This document shows, piece after piece, positions 43,549 through 52,266 of a stretch of 61,954 nucleotides of DNA. The stretch's first letter is position 1. Every line of letters starts with the position of its first letter. The notes under the pieces are model-generated. The model was not told the origin of the DNA, made no database searches, and worked only from the letters and a program-made list of their open reading frames with translations. Origin of the DNA: Bacteroidales bacterium (GTDB taxonomy: Bacteria; Bacteroidota; Bacteroidia; Bacteroidales; F082); NCBI GenBank assembly GCA_030683155.1, contig JAUXMV010000103.1, forward strand, positions 1 through 61,954, in the 5' to 3' direction. Both the position numbers and the translations under genes were made by a program.

Positions 43549-44991
43549 TTAAGGACCAATAAGATTTTTGTAATGTTCGAAACGATCGATGATTTGCTCA
43601 ACAAACAAAAATGTTTCCTCTCCTCTCACATAACCATAATAGGAAGCAGGGTCGTTATAAAAGGCCGGACGGGATTTATTGCGCATGAAAAAATCAACAT
43701 TATCGGTCCAGATATCGGGGTTTTTGTTGTACTTGGCTGCCAGACGACGCGCATCCAGCACATGTCCGACGCCTGAATTGTAGCTGGCAAGCAGAAACTT
43801 TTTTCTTTCATTTATATCGGTGACCGATTCGGGAATCATGCGATCGAGATACAGAAGATATTTACCTCCCACACGGATATGCTCTTCCGGAGCTGAAGCT
43901 GTATCAATCCCAAATTGCTCCATCACTGCCGGCATCAACTGCATCAGTCCAAAGGCGCCTGCCCAACTGGTAACCTGATGTTTAAACTCCGATTCCTGAT
44001 AAATCAAAGAAGCTAGCAGACGCCAGTCCCAGCCTATTTCGTTGGCTACTTTACGAATTGTTTCATCATATTGGGATAACTTGCCTCCTGTAAATGAGTG
44101 AAATTCACTTCGACTTCTGTTTCGGATGCCTTCACCAAAATATTTGTCATAAAGGAGTCTGTAGGATGTTGAAGACTGAAAATTTCTGAGCCACTCATTG
44201 AGCTCGGCCAGAAGTTCATTGTTTTGTTCCTTTCTGAGCGCCCACGCAATTTTTTGCTGAAAACTGACGGGTGTTTTAATATCCAGATTTGAAAAATTTC
44301 GCAGAAGCACTGTTGCCATATGCTCATCAGCGATGGTAAAATCTATTTCTGAACGCGACACGGCACCAATGAGCTCCTCCACATCGCGGTTGTCTTCGAT
44401 GATATAGATGGTGTCGCCAATTTCATCGGCCAGCGTTTCAAGTCTTTTTTTAAAGATGCTGCCTTTCTGCACATGGATAGTCAAGCCGGCAAACTCCAGG
44501 CTGTTTCGCAACAATTGCTTTTCAATTTCATCGCGAGTGCGCATTTGCTGCCAGTTTTTGGGCATTCGTTGGATGAGCACCTGACGCGTAATCAGGATGG
44601 GATCAGAGAAATCGTAGCGGATCATTCGCTCACCCGTGACGGTCATGCCGAGAGCGATCATTTGCGCATTTCCCTCCTCAAGGTCGCGTTTGGCTTTTAA
44701 AAGATTGTTCTCAACATTCAACTCAAGCCGAACACCCAAATGGTTGCTGAAGGCTTTAAGTAGCTCATACTGAAAACCCATCGGTTCGCCACGATAAATG
44801 TAGTAATTGACAGAATTATAATCTGTTAACACCTTTATTCTTCCCTTTGAAAGGACAACATCAAGGCTCGAAAGGGTGTCATTTGATATTGTTTCCAGCA
44901 ATGGTTCCACCTTATTTTCACATGCACTTAAAAAGAGCAAAACAGCAATAAAAAGTGCAACCGCAAACACATGCAAATGATTTAGCCGCAT
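43549..44991 (-). CDS. mltF: Membrane-bound lytic transglycosylase F-like (MltF)
   Basis: A 480-residue lipoprotein (LSAC near residue 24) with two domains: an N-terminal extracellular solute-binding (SBP_bac_3) domain (GRIKVLTDYNSVNYYIYRGEPMG, EIDFTIADEHMATVLL) and a C-terminal lytic transglycosylase domain with the catalytic glutamate in LIYQESEFKHQV, GAFGLMQLMP and ASYNSGVGHV. This is the MltF arrangement: it cleaves peptidoglycan, with the binding domain sensing muropeptides. ATG at 44991 is preferred over a TTG at 45003. Confidence 0.93.
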   Translation of the reverse strand: MRLNHLHVFAVALFIAVLLFLSACENKVEPLLETISNDTLSSLDVVLSKGRIKVLTDYNSVNYYIYRGEPMGFQYELLKAFSNHLGVRLELNVENNLLKAKRDLEEGNAQMIALGMTVTGERMIRYDFSDPILITRQVLIQRMPKNWQQMRTRDEIEKQLLRNSLEFAGLTIHVQKGSIFKKRLETLADEIGDTIYIIEDNRDVEELIGAVSRSEIDFTIADEHMATVLLRNFSNLDIKTPVSFQQKIAWALRKEQNNELLAELNEWLRNFQSSTSYRLLYDKYFGEGIRNRSRSEFHSFTGGKLSQYDETIRKVANEIGWDWRLLASLIYQESEFKHQVTSWAGAFGLMQLMPAVMEQFGIDTASAPEEHIRVGGKYLLYLDRMIPESVTDINERKKFLLASYNSGVGHVLDARRLAAKYNKNPDIWTDNVDFFMRNKSRPAFYNDPASYYGYVRGEETFLFVEQIIDRFEHYKNLIGP

Positions 44992-45206
44992 ATCAAACCT
45001 CAAGTATTAGACCTACTAAATTAATTGATTTATCTATCAAAGATACAGACTTTATTTTTTTAAGTAAAATGTATTCTGTTTTTTCACGGGAACTTTACGA
45101 TTTTGTCAAGCAATTTAAATTCTCAAACACCAACAAAAAACTTTTATAAGTAATTTTTACAAGCTTTCTATAGTATATTTGTCAATTGAACCGCAACACA
45201 CCCTTT

Positions 45207-47348
45207 ATGAAGCTATTCAGTGTTTTCAAATATTTTACGATACAGGCTTTTCTTTTTCTGTTTTTTTTGCCATTATTTTCTCATGCTGCTCTTAGTAAAA
45301 TTGATAGTCTGCAAAATATTATTCAAAGCAGTAAAAATCAACAGGAAGTGGTTGCTGCACAAATTGAACTTGCCCGCAAGCTCATTCCCGCCAAACTTGA
45401 CACGGCTTTCTTTCTCTTAAAAAAATCGGAACCTTTTCTTGGAGTCGGCGAAAACCTGACAAAGGCAAATCTTTTTAACACCTACGGATTATATTACTGG
45501 TTCAGGAACAACCAGGACAGTGCGATTTATTACCTGAAGAAAACTATTGCGCTGCCCGAAATGGACGAATTGGTTTATTATAAAGCGGAGGCCGTCAACA
45601 ATACAGGAACATTATACAGCAAACTTGGCGAAAGTGACAGCTCTTTGCATTATTTAAACAAGGCGCTTGAGATAGATCAGAGAAGAAATAATCAAACAGG
45701 TTTAGCAAAAACATATTATGACTTAGCGGTTATATACAAACGAAGAGATCAGCTTGAACTTTCTGTACAATATCTTTTGAAATCAATAGCTATCCATGAG
45801 AAGCAGAAAGCAACAGATCGTTTGATTGCCAGTCTTAATGTTCTTGCCGGAAGATATTTTGATATCAAAGATACCGCAAACTGCATCCAAACCTATAAAA
45901 GAGCTGAAAAATTAGCTGTTGAAACACTCGACACAAATAACATGATACTGACTTACTCCAATATGTCACATTACTATCTCATGACTGATAATCTTGCCTT
46001 TGCAATAGTTTACTCAAAAAAGGGAATTGACCTTGCGCTAAAAACCAATGCACTTGATAAACTCAGCTCACTTTATGGAAATGCGGCAATCGCATTTTCG
46101 AAAATTAATGATCATAAAAAATCAGTTGAATTAATTCGAAAATCGAAAAATTTTATTCCCTACGTTTCTGCAATCAACAAGGCCGGAGTGTATTTGGCTA
46201 CCTCAGATATCTATCTTAAAGCCGGATTAGTTGATTCCTCCAAATATTTCAATGATATGGGAATGGCTGAAGCCAGAAGAATAGGTTCAGTCGAATGGGA
46301 AAGCTGGGGATATAAATCGCTGGCTTCTATTGACAGTGCTAAAAATGACTTCAAAAGCGCACTGAAACATTTTCAAAAAAGCGTCATCCTGCGCGACAGT
46401 ATCTTAAACAACCAACATAAATCGCGCATCGAAGAATTGTTTATCCTTCATGATCTTGAAAACAAGGAAAAAGAAAACGTTGTTCTGCGAACGCAAAACG
46501 CATTGAACGAGAAAATAATACGCAATCAGTGGTATGTTATATTTCTGTCAGTCATTATTCTTGCTCTCGTTGCTTTATTTGGGCTTTTACAGTCGAAAGC
46601 CCGTAAAAAAATCATGTTGCAGAAACAAGAGATCGAACAGAAAAACATGGCATTAAATGCGCTCAACAAAACCAAAGATAAGTTCATCACCATCATTGCA
46701 CACGATTTGCGGAGTCCTTTTAACTCACTGCTTGGACTGCTTGATGTGCTTGTTTCTGATTACGATTCCATTTCCGATAATCAAAAACTCCAACTACTGA
46801 AATCATTGCACGAAAGCAGCACCAACACCTACAATTTGCTTGTGAATTTGCTGGAATGGTCACTTACACAACGAAATGGATTAACCTATAAGCCTGAAAA
46901 AGTAAACGTCAGAAATACAATCGCAACAGTATTTAGCTTTCTTGCTTCGCGGGCAGATCAAAAATCCCACCAGCTTATAAACAATGTTTCAGAAGAAACT
47001 GAGATCATAACCGACCCGAACATCGTTTCAAACATATTGATAAATCTGATAAACAACTCTATTAAATTCACTCCGGCAAACGGAATTATTTCTGTTGAAG
47101 CATTGGAATTGGAAGACAAAATCCGGATTTATGTAAAAGACAATGGAGTTGGAATACCTGCAGAGCGCATCGGAAGTATCTTTGATATTGATTCTGATTT
47201 TCAGCGAAGGGGAACAGAAAATGAAGTGGGAACTGGACTTGGCTTAATCCTCGTCAAAGAGTTCGTTGAATTATGCAAAGGGAAAATCAGTGTTGAAAGT
47301 GAGCCGGATAAAGGAAGCAGTTTTTGTGTAGAACTTCCTCAGGCTTAG
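45207..47348 (+). CDS. TPR-containing sensor histidine kinase
   Basis: A 713-residue hybrid-free kinase common in Bacteroidota. A signal peptide leads into about seven tetratricopeptide repeats in the periplasm (visible 'A..Y...G...A...Y..+AL' units such as DSSLHYLNKALEIDQ, LELSVQYLLKSIAI), then one transmembrane helix near 440-460, a coiled segment, and a cytoplasmic kinase: phosphoacceptor His in IIAHDLRSPFNSLLG, N box INLINNSIKF, G boxes DNGVGIPAER and GTGLGLILVKE. No regulator gene is adjacent. Signal unknown. Confidence 0.93.
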   Translation: MKLFSVFKYFTIQAFLFLFFLPLFSHAALSKIDSLQNIIQSSKNQQEVVAAQIELARKLIPAKLDTAFFLLKKSEPFLGVGENLTKANLFNTYGLYYWFRNNQDSAIYYLKKTIALPEMDELVYYKAEAVNNTGTLYSKLGESDSSLHYLNKALEIDQRRNNQTGLAKTYYDLAVIYKRRDQLELSVQYLLKSIAIHEKQKATDRLIASLNVLAGRYFDIKDTANCIQTYKRAEKLAVETLDTNNMILTYSNMSHYYLMTDNLAFAIVYSKKGIDLALKTNALDKLSSLYGNAAIAFSKINDHKKSVELIRKSKNFIPYVSAINKAGVYLATSDIYLKAGLVDSSKYFNDMGMAEARRIGSVEWESWGYKSLASIDSAKNDFKSALKHFQKSVILRDSILNNQHKSRIEELFILHDLENKEKENVVLRTQNALNEKIIRNQWYVIFLSVIILALVALFGLLQSKARKKIMLQKQEIEQKNMALNALNKTKDKFITIIAHDLRSPFNSLLGLLDVLVSDYDSISDNQKLQLLKSLHESSTNTYNLLVNLLEWSLTQRNGLTYKPEKVNVRNTIATVFSFLASRADQKSHQLINNVSEETEIITDPNIVSNILINLINNSIKFTPANGIISVEALELEDKIRIYVKDNGVGIPAERIGSIFDIDSDFQRRGTENEVGTGLGLILVKEFVELCKGKISVESEPDKGSSFCVELPQA

Positions 47349-47392
47349 TTTTATCCCATTTTCAGAATGACCTTTTGGTAAATGAAATCAAT

Positions 47393-47427
47393 AAAAAAAT
47401 GCCGCTAACCTTCCCGGGGTAGCGGCA
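47393..47427 (-). terminator. Intrinsic terminator of the DUF2147 gene
   Basis: TGCCGCTA (47400-47407) pairs with TAGCGGCA (47420-47427); on the minus strand seven T follow. It lies 47 bp past the stop at 47474. Confidence 0.82.
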
Positions 47428-47473
47428 CTATCTTAACGGCAGTTTCTGCTTTTAGCTGTATTTTTTTTTACAA

Positions 47474-47926
47474 TTATTTCACCCTAGTCCAGGAAGTCGT
47501 TCTGCCTAAAAGTGAAATACCAACATAGCCTCTGATTTTAAGAACGTCTTTACTTTCAAAGACCATAAAACTGCTGTAGGTTTTTCCGCTTTTTGGATCG
47601 TAGATTTCTCCGCCCGACCATTCCTTTTTACCATCGAAAGTAAATCCTTTGAGTATTTCCAAGCCCAATGTTGGCCTTGATTTCAGTTTAGCATCCGGAT
47701 TGTGCTTGTCGGTTTTTGGCTTTCCTGTTTCCGAATCAATTGGTTCTTTGAGCCAAACAATTTTGCCATAGATTTTACCATCACGCTTAAACATTTCAAC
47801 ATGTGCATCTTTGTCCTGATTGAGCCAGGTTCCCAAAACATCATCTGCTTTGTTTTGTGCACTTAGATTCATTGAAGGCATTGCGATGAGCAACCCCATT
47901 AAAAAAACAATAATTCTGATTTTCAT
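47474..47926 (-). CDS. DUF2147 family secreted protein
   Basis: A 150-residue protein with a signal peptide (ending LSAQ, residue 24) and a single DUF2147 domain: VLGTWLNQDKDAHVEMFKRDGKIYGKIVWLKEP, GLEILKGFTF, WSGGEIYDPKSGKTYSS. The family has a small lipocalin/calycin-like barrel and is widespread in Bacteroidota and Proteobacteria; function is not established. Single-gene unit with its own terminator. Confidence 0.9.
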   Translation of the reverse strand: MKIRIIVFLMGLLIAMPSMNLSAQNKADDVLGTWLNQDKDAHVEMFKRDGKIYGKIVWLKEPIDSETGKPKTDKHNPDAKLKSRPTLGLEILKGFTFDGKKEWSGGEIYDPKSGKTYSSFMVFESKDVLKIRGYVGISLLGRTTSWTRVK

Positions 47927-48511
47927 TCTTTTTCCCTTTTCGTTAATAAATTCCGTTTAATAATCCATTCGTTTCCTGATACAAGCCTTTTCTGGAAAAA
48001 GTGAACTGCCATACCATGACCGAAAGTGTGGCCAAATATAACAACTTCTTTCATACTGAAGCAATAGCTGATTGTGAAAAATGTTTTTTAAAGCAAAATT
48101 CACTTTTGAAGCAAATACATTTCAGACAGTTTCTAAGCCTGAAAACTGAAAACATATTGCAGGGCATTTTTTTCTTTATAATCAATTGAGATTGTTTTTT
48201 CTTTGTGCCTTAATGTCTTCTTGGTGGTTCTCTGCGCCATAGCAATATCACAATCTACTCAACTCCTACAACTGTCGGAGCATGGACTTGCACAAAGAGA
48301 TAATGGATTCAGAATCCGAAAGTTTTCAGATTAAAAACATTCCTCAGCACATCAAAGTAAGATTTAGCCATTTTTTTTAGAATGATGATCCATGTCGGGC
48401 AATTTCATAATTTTGCACCTCAAAGAAAATCGAAAACTTATAATAATGTCATCACCAATTGCGCGAATTTTCTTTGGCAAATCACTTTTTTATTTTGAAT
48501 TATAATTGATT
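47927..48511. other. Intergenic region with one likely promoter
   Basis: About 585 bp between two diverging genes. TAATTTTG at 48408-48415 fits the -7 consensus and would serve the lipoprotein gene at 48512 with a leader of about 90 nt. The 62-codon frame at 48001-48189 starts with GTG, has no family features and is not called. Confidence 0.5.
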
Positions 48512-48922
48512 ATGAAAAAAACATTCTTTTACCTGATTGCCTTTACAATCATAACTTTTCCAATGTTCTATGCCTGCAATTCCGGAAAAAGCAGTAAAAT
48601 GACAGGTGTCTGGACAGTTGATAATGTTGACGCGCAGTTTGATGAAACCAAAGTTAACCCGCAAACACTGCAGCAGGTAATTGAGATGGAAAAGCAGACC
48701 ATGCTCAAATTCATTGACGACAGCACAATGAATATTATCATGGGTGAAAGCACTTTTCGTACCTATTGGAATTTAGACAAAGAAACTGGCAAACTTTTTT
48801 ATCGTTTTGAGGATACCAAAACCAATTACAACGAACTTGGTGTTTTAATTGATGGCGTCATCGTAGCCGAATCTACTACCCCTGTCGGTAAGATCAAGGT
48901 AAGTTATAAGAAGACGAAATAG
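48512..48922 (+). CDS. Small lipocalin-like lipoprotein
   Basis: A 136-residue lipoprotein (FYAC near residue 21) with the compact pattern of small Bacteroidota lipocalin-like proteins: MTGVWTVDNVDAQFD at the start, LKFIDDSTMNIIMGES in the middle and GKIKVSYKKTK at the end. No specific ligand or pathway can be named. I use the ATG at 48512; a TTG lies two codons earlier. Confidence 0.72.
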   Translation: MKKTFFYLIAFTIITFPMFYACNSGKSSKMTGVWTVDNVDAQFDETKVNPQTLQQVIEMEKQTMLKFIDDSTMNIIMGESTFRTYWNLDKETGKLFYRFEDTKTNYNELGVLIDGVIVAESTTPVGKIKVSYKKTK

Positions 48923-48962
48923 TCTGCCGAAAAACTTGCATTCAAGCCAAATTAATCGAACT

Positions 48963-49955
48963 TTATTCAGGAAATTCGAGGCTGTAAATGATAGCCTCCA
49001 ATTGTCTTAAATGGTCCCGTTTGGGTTTGTTTGGTGCATACACATAACCCTCAATGGTAATCAATTGACCATTTTTGGGATGTATGACAGTGTAAGAAAC
49101 AAAAGGCCCTGCCATGAAATCGCCTACAACATTCCATACTCCTCTTGTCTCGACAGCAAAATCAGTGACAAAATTCGTTGTATTTTTTACCACAGGGGGC
49201 ATAAATTCTTTGTCGGTCGACATAAATGAACCTTCTGCAGGCCCGGGGATATGCTGTTGAACCAGGAGATCCCGGCGTGAAATAACCTTATATGGGTTCA
49301 AATCGGTTGTATCAAGGTACGGCGTAGTGAAGATAATCAGCGCCTGACTGAAATCGTTGGCTTCTTTTCTGATCCACATAAAGTCAGCTTCGTTTTTAGC
49401 GATGTAAAAACCCTCGGGTATAAGTAGCTTAATGTCAAAGGCTTTTAAAACAGGTTCCATCACTTTAACATTAGCAGTAGGCCTGAAAATGTTTAGCAAT
49501 CTTTCGCGCTCCGACCGGTCATAAAGAAGCTTAAAGCCCTCCTTGTTCCTGTCGAAGGCTTCAATCCACGATGTAGCATCCGGGGCTGTAATTTTAATCA
49601 CCCTTTGAGGCTTGGCCCACAGATCACTGCGCGTTTCAACCATAGCGTCCTTTAATTTTGGGTTGATTTCAACAACAAGCATGTTGCGATGCTTTTTAAA
49701 CATATCGGAGAGGTTATCCACGTTGATGTTAGACAACCTGAACAGAGGCTCACTTTGTGTGAGGCCTATCTGATCCTGGCCAAAAAAATCTCTGATAGCG
49801 TCACCTTCAGCGCCCTGCCATTGTTGAGGGTTCTGCACAACAACTAAAATCTCAGAAGTCGCACCTACAGAACGGGCAATTCTTTGCTGGGGTTCATTGC
49901 AAGCTGCAAAGGCAAAAAGTGTGGCGACCAAAAAAAGAAAAAGATGCTTTTTCAT
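48963..49955 (-). CDS. DUF4837 family lipoprotein
   Basis: A 330-residue lipoprotein (FAAC, Cys19). The opening (SEILVVVQNPQQWQGAEGDAIRDFF, then LFRLSNINVDNLSDMFKKHRNMLVVE) and the later WIRKEANDFSQALIIFTTPY match the Bacteroidota-restricted DUF4837 family. Function unknown; it is usually a stand-alone core gene, as here. Confidence 0.88.
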   Translation of the reverse strand: MKKHLFLFLVATLFAFAACNEPQQRIARSVGATSEILVVVQNPQQWQGAEGDAIRDFFGQDQIGLTQSEPLFRLSNINVDNLSDMFKKHRNMLVVEINPKLKDAMVETRSDLWAKPQRVIKITAPDATSWIEAFDRNKEGFKLLYDRSERERLLNIFRPTANVKVMEPVLKAFDIKLLIPEGFYIAKNEADFMWIRKEANDFSQALIIFTTPYLDTTDLNPYKVISRRDLLVQQHIPGPAEGSFMSTDKEFMPPVVKNTTNFVTDFAVETRGVWNVVGDFMAGPFVSYTVIHPKNGQLITIEGYVYAPNKPKRDHLRQLEAIIYSLEFPE

Positions 49956-50066
49956 AGCTATAAGGGATTATAGAAGATGAACGAATCGACATTCAGAATA
50001 TTGCGCATTAGTCTTTCAGACTAAACAACCAAAAATAATACCCCTGACAGCAAAAATTGAATAGAT

Positions 50067-51791
50067 TTATGTCACTGAGGCGATACGTAGTTTTTGTCCC
50101 GGCTTGATCTGAGAATTATTGTTGAGGTTGTTGAGTTTTTTTATCTGTTCCACTGTTACGCCATCATAACGCCGTGCGATATCCCATAGTGTGTCACCCG
50201 ACTTCACAGTATAGATGACATATTTTCCATTACTGGTAGAAGTTTTGGCTGCCATTTGTTCGGGTGGATAAACACGTAGCTTTTGTCCGACTGCAATGGT
50301 TGATCCTTTAATGTTGTTCCATTCTCTGAGGTCGGTGATGCTGCATTTATATTTGTTGGCAAGACCGCCAAGGGTTTCGCCGCTTTTGACAGTATGAAAA
50401 GTTGCCTGAGCAGTCCTTGCCACAGGCGCTTCTCCTGGCTGTGTAACTGGTGTACCGGAACTATACACAACTAATTTCTGACCAATTCTAAGGTTCGTGG
50501 AACGCAGGTTGTTCCATGTCTGCAACTGCTTCACCGAAACGCGGTGTTTCTTGGCAATTAAACCAAGGTTTTCACCTTTCTTTACAATATGAACGTTTTG
50601 GTCACTTACCTTTTTTACTTCTTCGATAAGGGTTTCTTTTTCTATCCCCTTTTTTGTTTTAAATGCATAAATTTCCTGCTCATTGTTTAGAAATGGGCCT
50701 ACATATTCTGAAGGGATTCTTATGATATAAGGATTGTCATTTGAAGCCGGGATAATATCTTTTTTAAACTGCGGATTGAAAAAGCGCAAATCTCCAATAG
50801 GAATATTAAGTTTTTCGTTTAGCTGCTCAAATGAAAGGATTTCTCTTACTGTTACTGTATCTGTTCCGTGCATCATCATGCCCGGATGCACAGGATAAAT
50901 ATTGTGCTCAGTGGCATATTTCATTACGTAATTCACTGCGATGAATGCAGGCACATAACCTCTTGTTTCACGCGGGAGATAAGGCCAAATTGCCCAATAA
51001 TTTTTCACGCCTCCGGCACGGCGGATGGCGCGGTTCACATTACCTGCGCCGGCATTATATGCCGCAAGCACCAAGAACCAGTCTTCATAGATGTTATATA
51101 AATCAAGCATGTGCTGGCAGGCAGCTTCGGTGGATTTGTAAGGATCAAAACGGTCGTCGACAAGCGAAGTAACTTTAAGATTGTACACTTTGCCTGTTCC
51201 ATACATAAACTGCCACAGGCCTTTTGCGCCCATATGCGATCCGGCGGTTGGGTTGAGTGCCGACTCCACCATAGCGAGATATTTCAGTTCGAGCGGAATA
51301 TCGTAGCGGTCGAGCAGCTCTTCAAACATTGGAAAATAAAGGTAGGAAAGGCCTAGCATTCTGCTTGTGAGGCCTCTTTTCCGTACGGCATACAGATCGA
51401 TAAAACTTTTTACATGGCTGTTAAAAACAAGTGGTATCGGGGTTTCGCGGTTAAGATCCTTAATGCGTGCCGCATACACACTATCAGAAAAAGTTGGCAC
51501 ATGGGAGAGGTCGTAACCATATTTATTCATGGTGGCAGAATCAAAGTACATGATACTGTCGTTGAAATACCTGATCCTGAAAAGACTGTCGAGCATTTTA
51601 ACGATTGGGGAATCGTCGGCATAAAACTGTGCACTTTGTTCTTCAAGAAAGTCGGTGGAGATTCCCTGAGTGGTGTCGCCTGCCATAAGGCCAAGTGAAT
51701 CCGGATACATTTCCTCTATTTCTGACTGGGAGCGGACTCCTATAGTAATCAAACACAAAAAAGCAATGATCAATAATTTCTTTTTGGCCAT
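50067..51791 (-). CDS. MltD-like lytic transglycosylase with three LysM domains
   Basis: A 574-residue secreted enzyme (signal peptide ending about VRSQ). The catalytic glutamate is in MVESALNPTAGSHMGAKGLWQFM, with AAYNAGAGNVNRAIRRAGG completing the SLT domain (about 150-300). Three C-terminal LysM repeats (HIVKKGENLGLIAKKH, FHTVKSGETLGGLANKY, YTVKSGDTLWDIARRY) bind peptidoglycan. It cleaves glycan strands producing 1,6-anhydro ends. I start at the ATG at 51791 rather than a TTG at 51800. Confidence 0.95.
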   Translation of the reverse strand: MAKKKLLIIAFLCLITIGVRSQSEIEEMYPDSLGLMAGDTTQGISTDFLEEQSAQFYADDSPIVKMLDSLFRIRYFNDSIMYFDSATMNKYGYDLSHVPTFSDSVYAARIKDLNRETPIPLVFNSHVKSFIDLYAVRKRGLTSRMLGLSYLYFPMFEELLDRYDIPLELKYLAMVESALNPTAGSHMGAKGLWQFMYGTGKVYNLKVTSLVDDRFDPYKSTEAACQHMLDLYNIYEDWFLVLAAYNAGAGNVNRAIRRAGGVKNYWAIWPYLPRETRGYVPAFIAVNYVMKYATEHNIYPVHPGMMMHGTDTVTVREILSFEQLNEKLNIPIGDLRFFNPQFKKDIIPASNDNPYIIRIPSEYVGPFLNNEQEIYAFKTKKGIEKETLIEEVKKVSDQNVHIVKKGENLGLIAKKHRVSVKQLQTWNNLRSTNLRIGQKLVVYSSGTPVTQPGEAPVARTAQATFHTVKSGETLGGLANKYKCSITDLREWNNIKGSTIAVGQKLRVYPPEQMAAKTSTSNGKYVIYTVKSGDTLWDIARRYDGVTVEQIKKLNNLNNNSQIKPGQKLRIASVT

Positions 51792-51953
51792 ATATATCAA
51801 CTGTTTTAAATCTAATCAAATAAATACACGACAGTAATTTCAAAAATTTTAACTGTTGTGTAACGCGGAAAAACAAAGCAATGTTGCTTCAATTGAAAAA
51901 AAGAGGACAATTATCATCCGGCAAACATAAAAATGATGCCAGTCGAATTATAT

Positions 51954-52142
51954 CTACTTCTCTTTATTTTCCTTGTCTTTGTCTTCTTCGCCGCTGATCC
52001 CGTCTTTGAACTCCTTTACGCCACGGCCAAGCCCACGCATGAGTTCCGGAATTTTCTTGCCTCCAAAAAGCAACAATATCACCAATACTATTATCAGAAT
52101 CTGGGTTGGTCCGACCATACCTAGTAAAATAGACGTCAACAT
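51954..52142 (-). CDS. tatA: Twin-arginine translocase subunit TatA/E
   Basis: A 62-residue protein with the full TatA layout: a short N-terminal membrane helix ([18 protein letters not shown]), the conserved hinge [22 protein letters not shown] amphipathic helix, and a charged tail. TatA oligomers form the pore for folded proteins in the inner membrane. tatC is not in the window. It stands alone and is transcribed away from the deiminase gene; TATATTTG at 52174-52167 is its likely -7 box. Confidence 0.95.
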   Translation of the reverse strand: MLTSILLGMVGPTQILIIVLVILLLFGGKKIPELMRGLGRGVKEFKDGISGEEDKDKENKEK

Positions 52143-52166
52143 GTTTTTTAAGTTTTAAATGCACGG

Positions 52167-52217
52167 CAAATATACAACAAAAAATATGTGCCGTATGAAG
52201 CACGTTTCATACCTTTG
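52167..52217. promoter_or_regulatory. Divergent promoters of tatA and the deiminase gene
   Basis: Minus-strand TATATTTG (52174-52167) faces tatA; plus-strand TACCTTTG (52210-52217) faces the deiminase, with a ~45 nt leader to the ATG at 52267. Both match TAnnTTTG; -33 elements are weak. Confidence 0.55.
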
Positions 52218-52266
52218 GAGCCAAAATATAACTGAAAAGTTCAAATTATTTAAGGTTTTACTATTT

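Noticed and set aside
43459-43776. 105-codon plus-strand frame opposite the end of mltF
   Set aside because: Overlaps conserved transglycosylase coding sequence on the other strand; no family.
48001-48189. 62-codon plus-strand frame between DUF2147 and lipoprotein genes
   Set aside because: GTG start, cysteine/phenylalanine-rich chance-like composition, no promoter.
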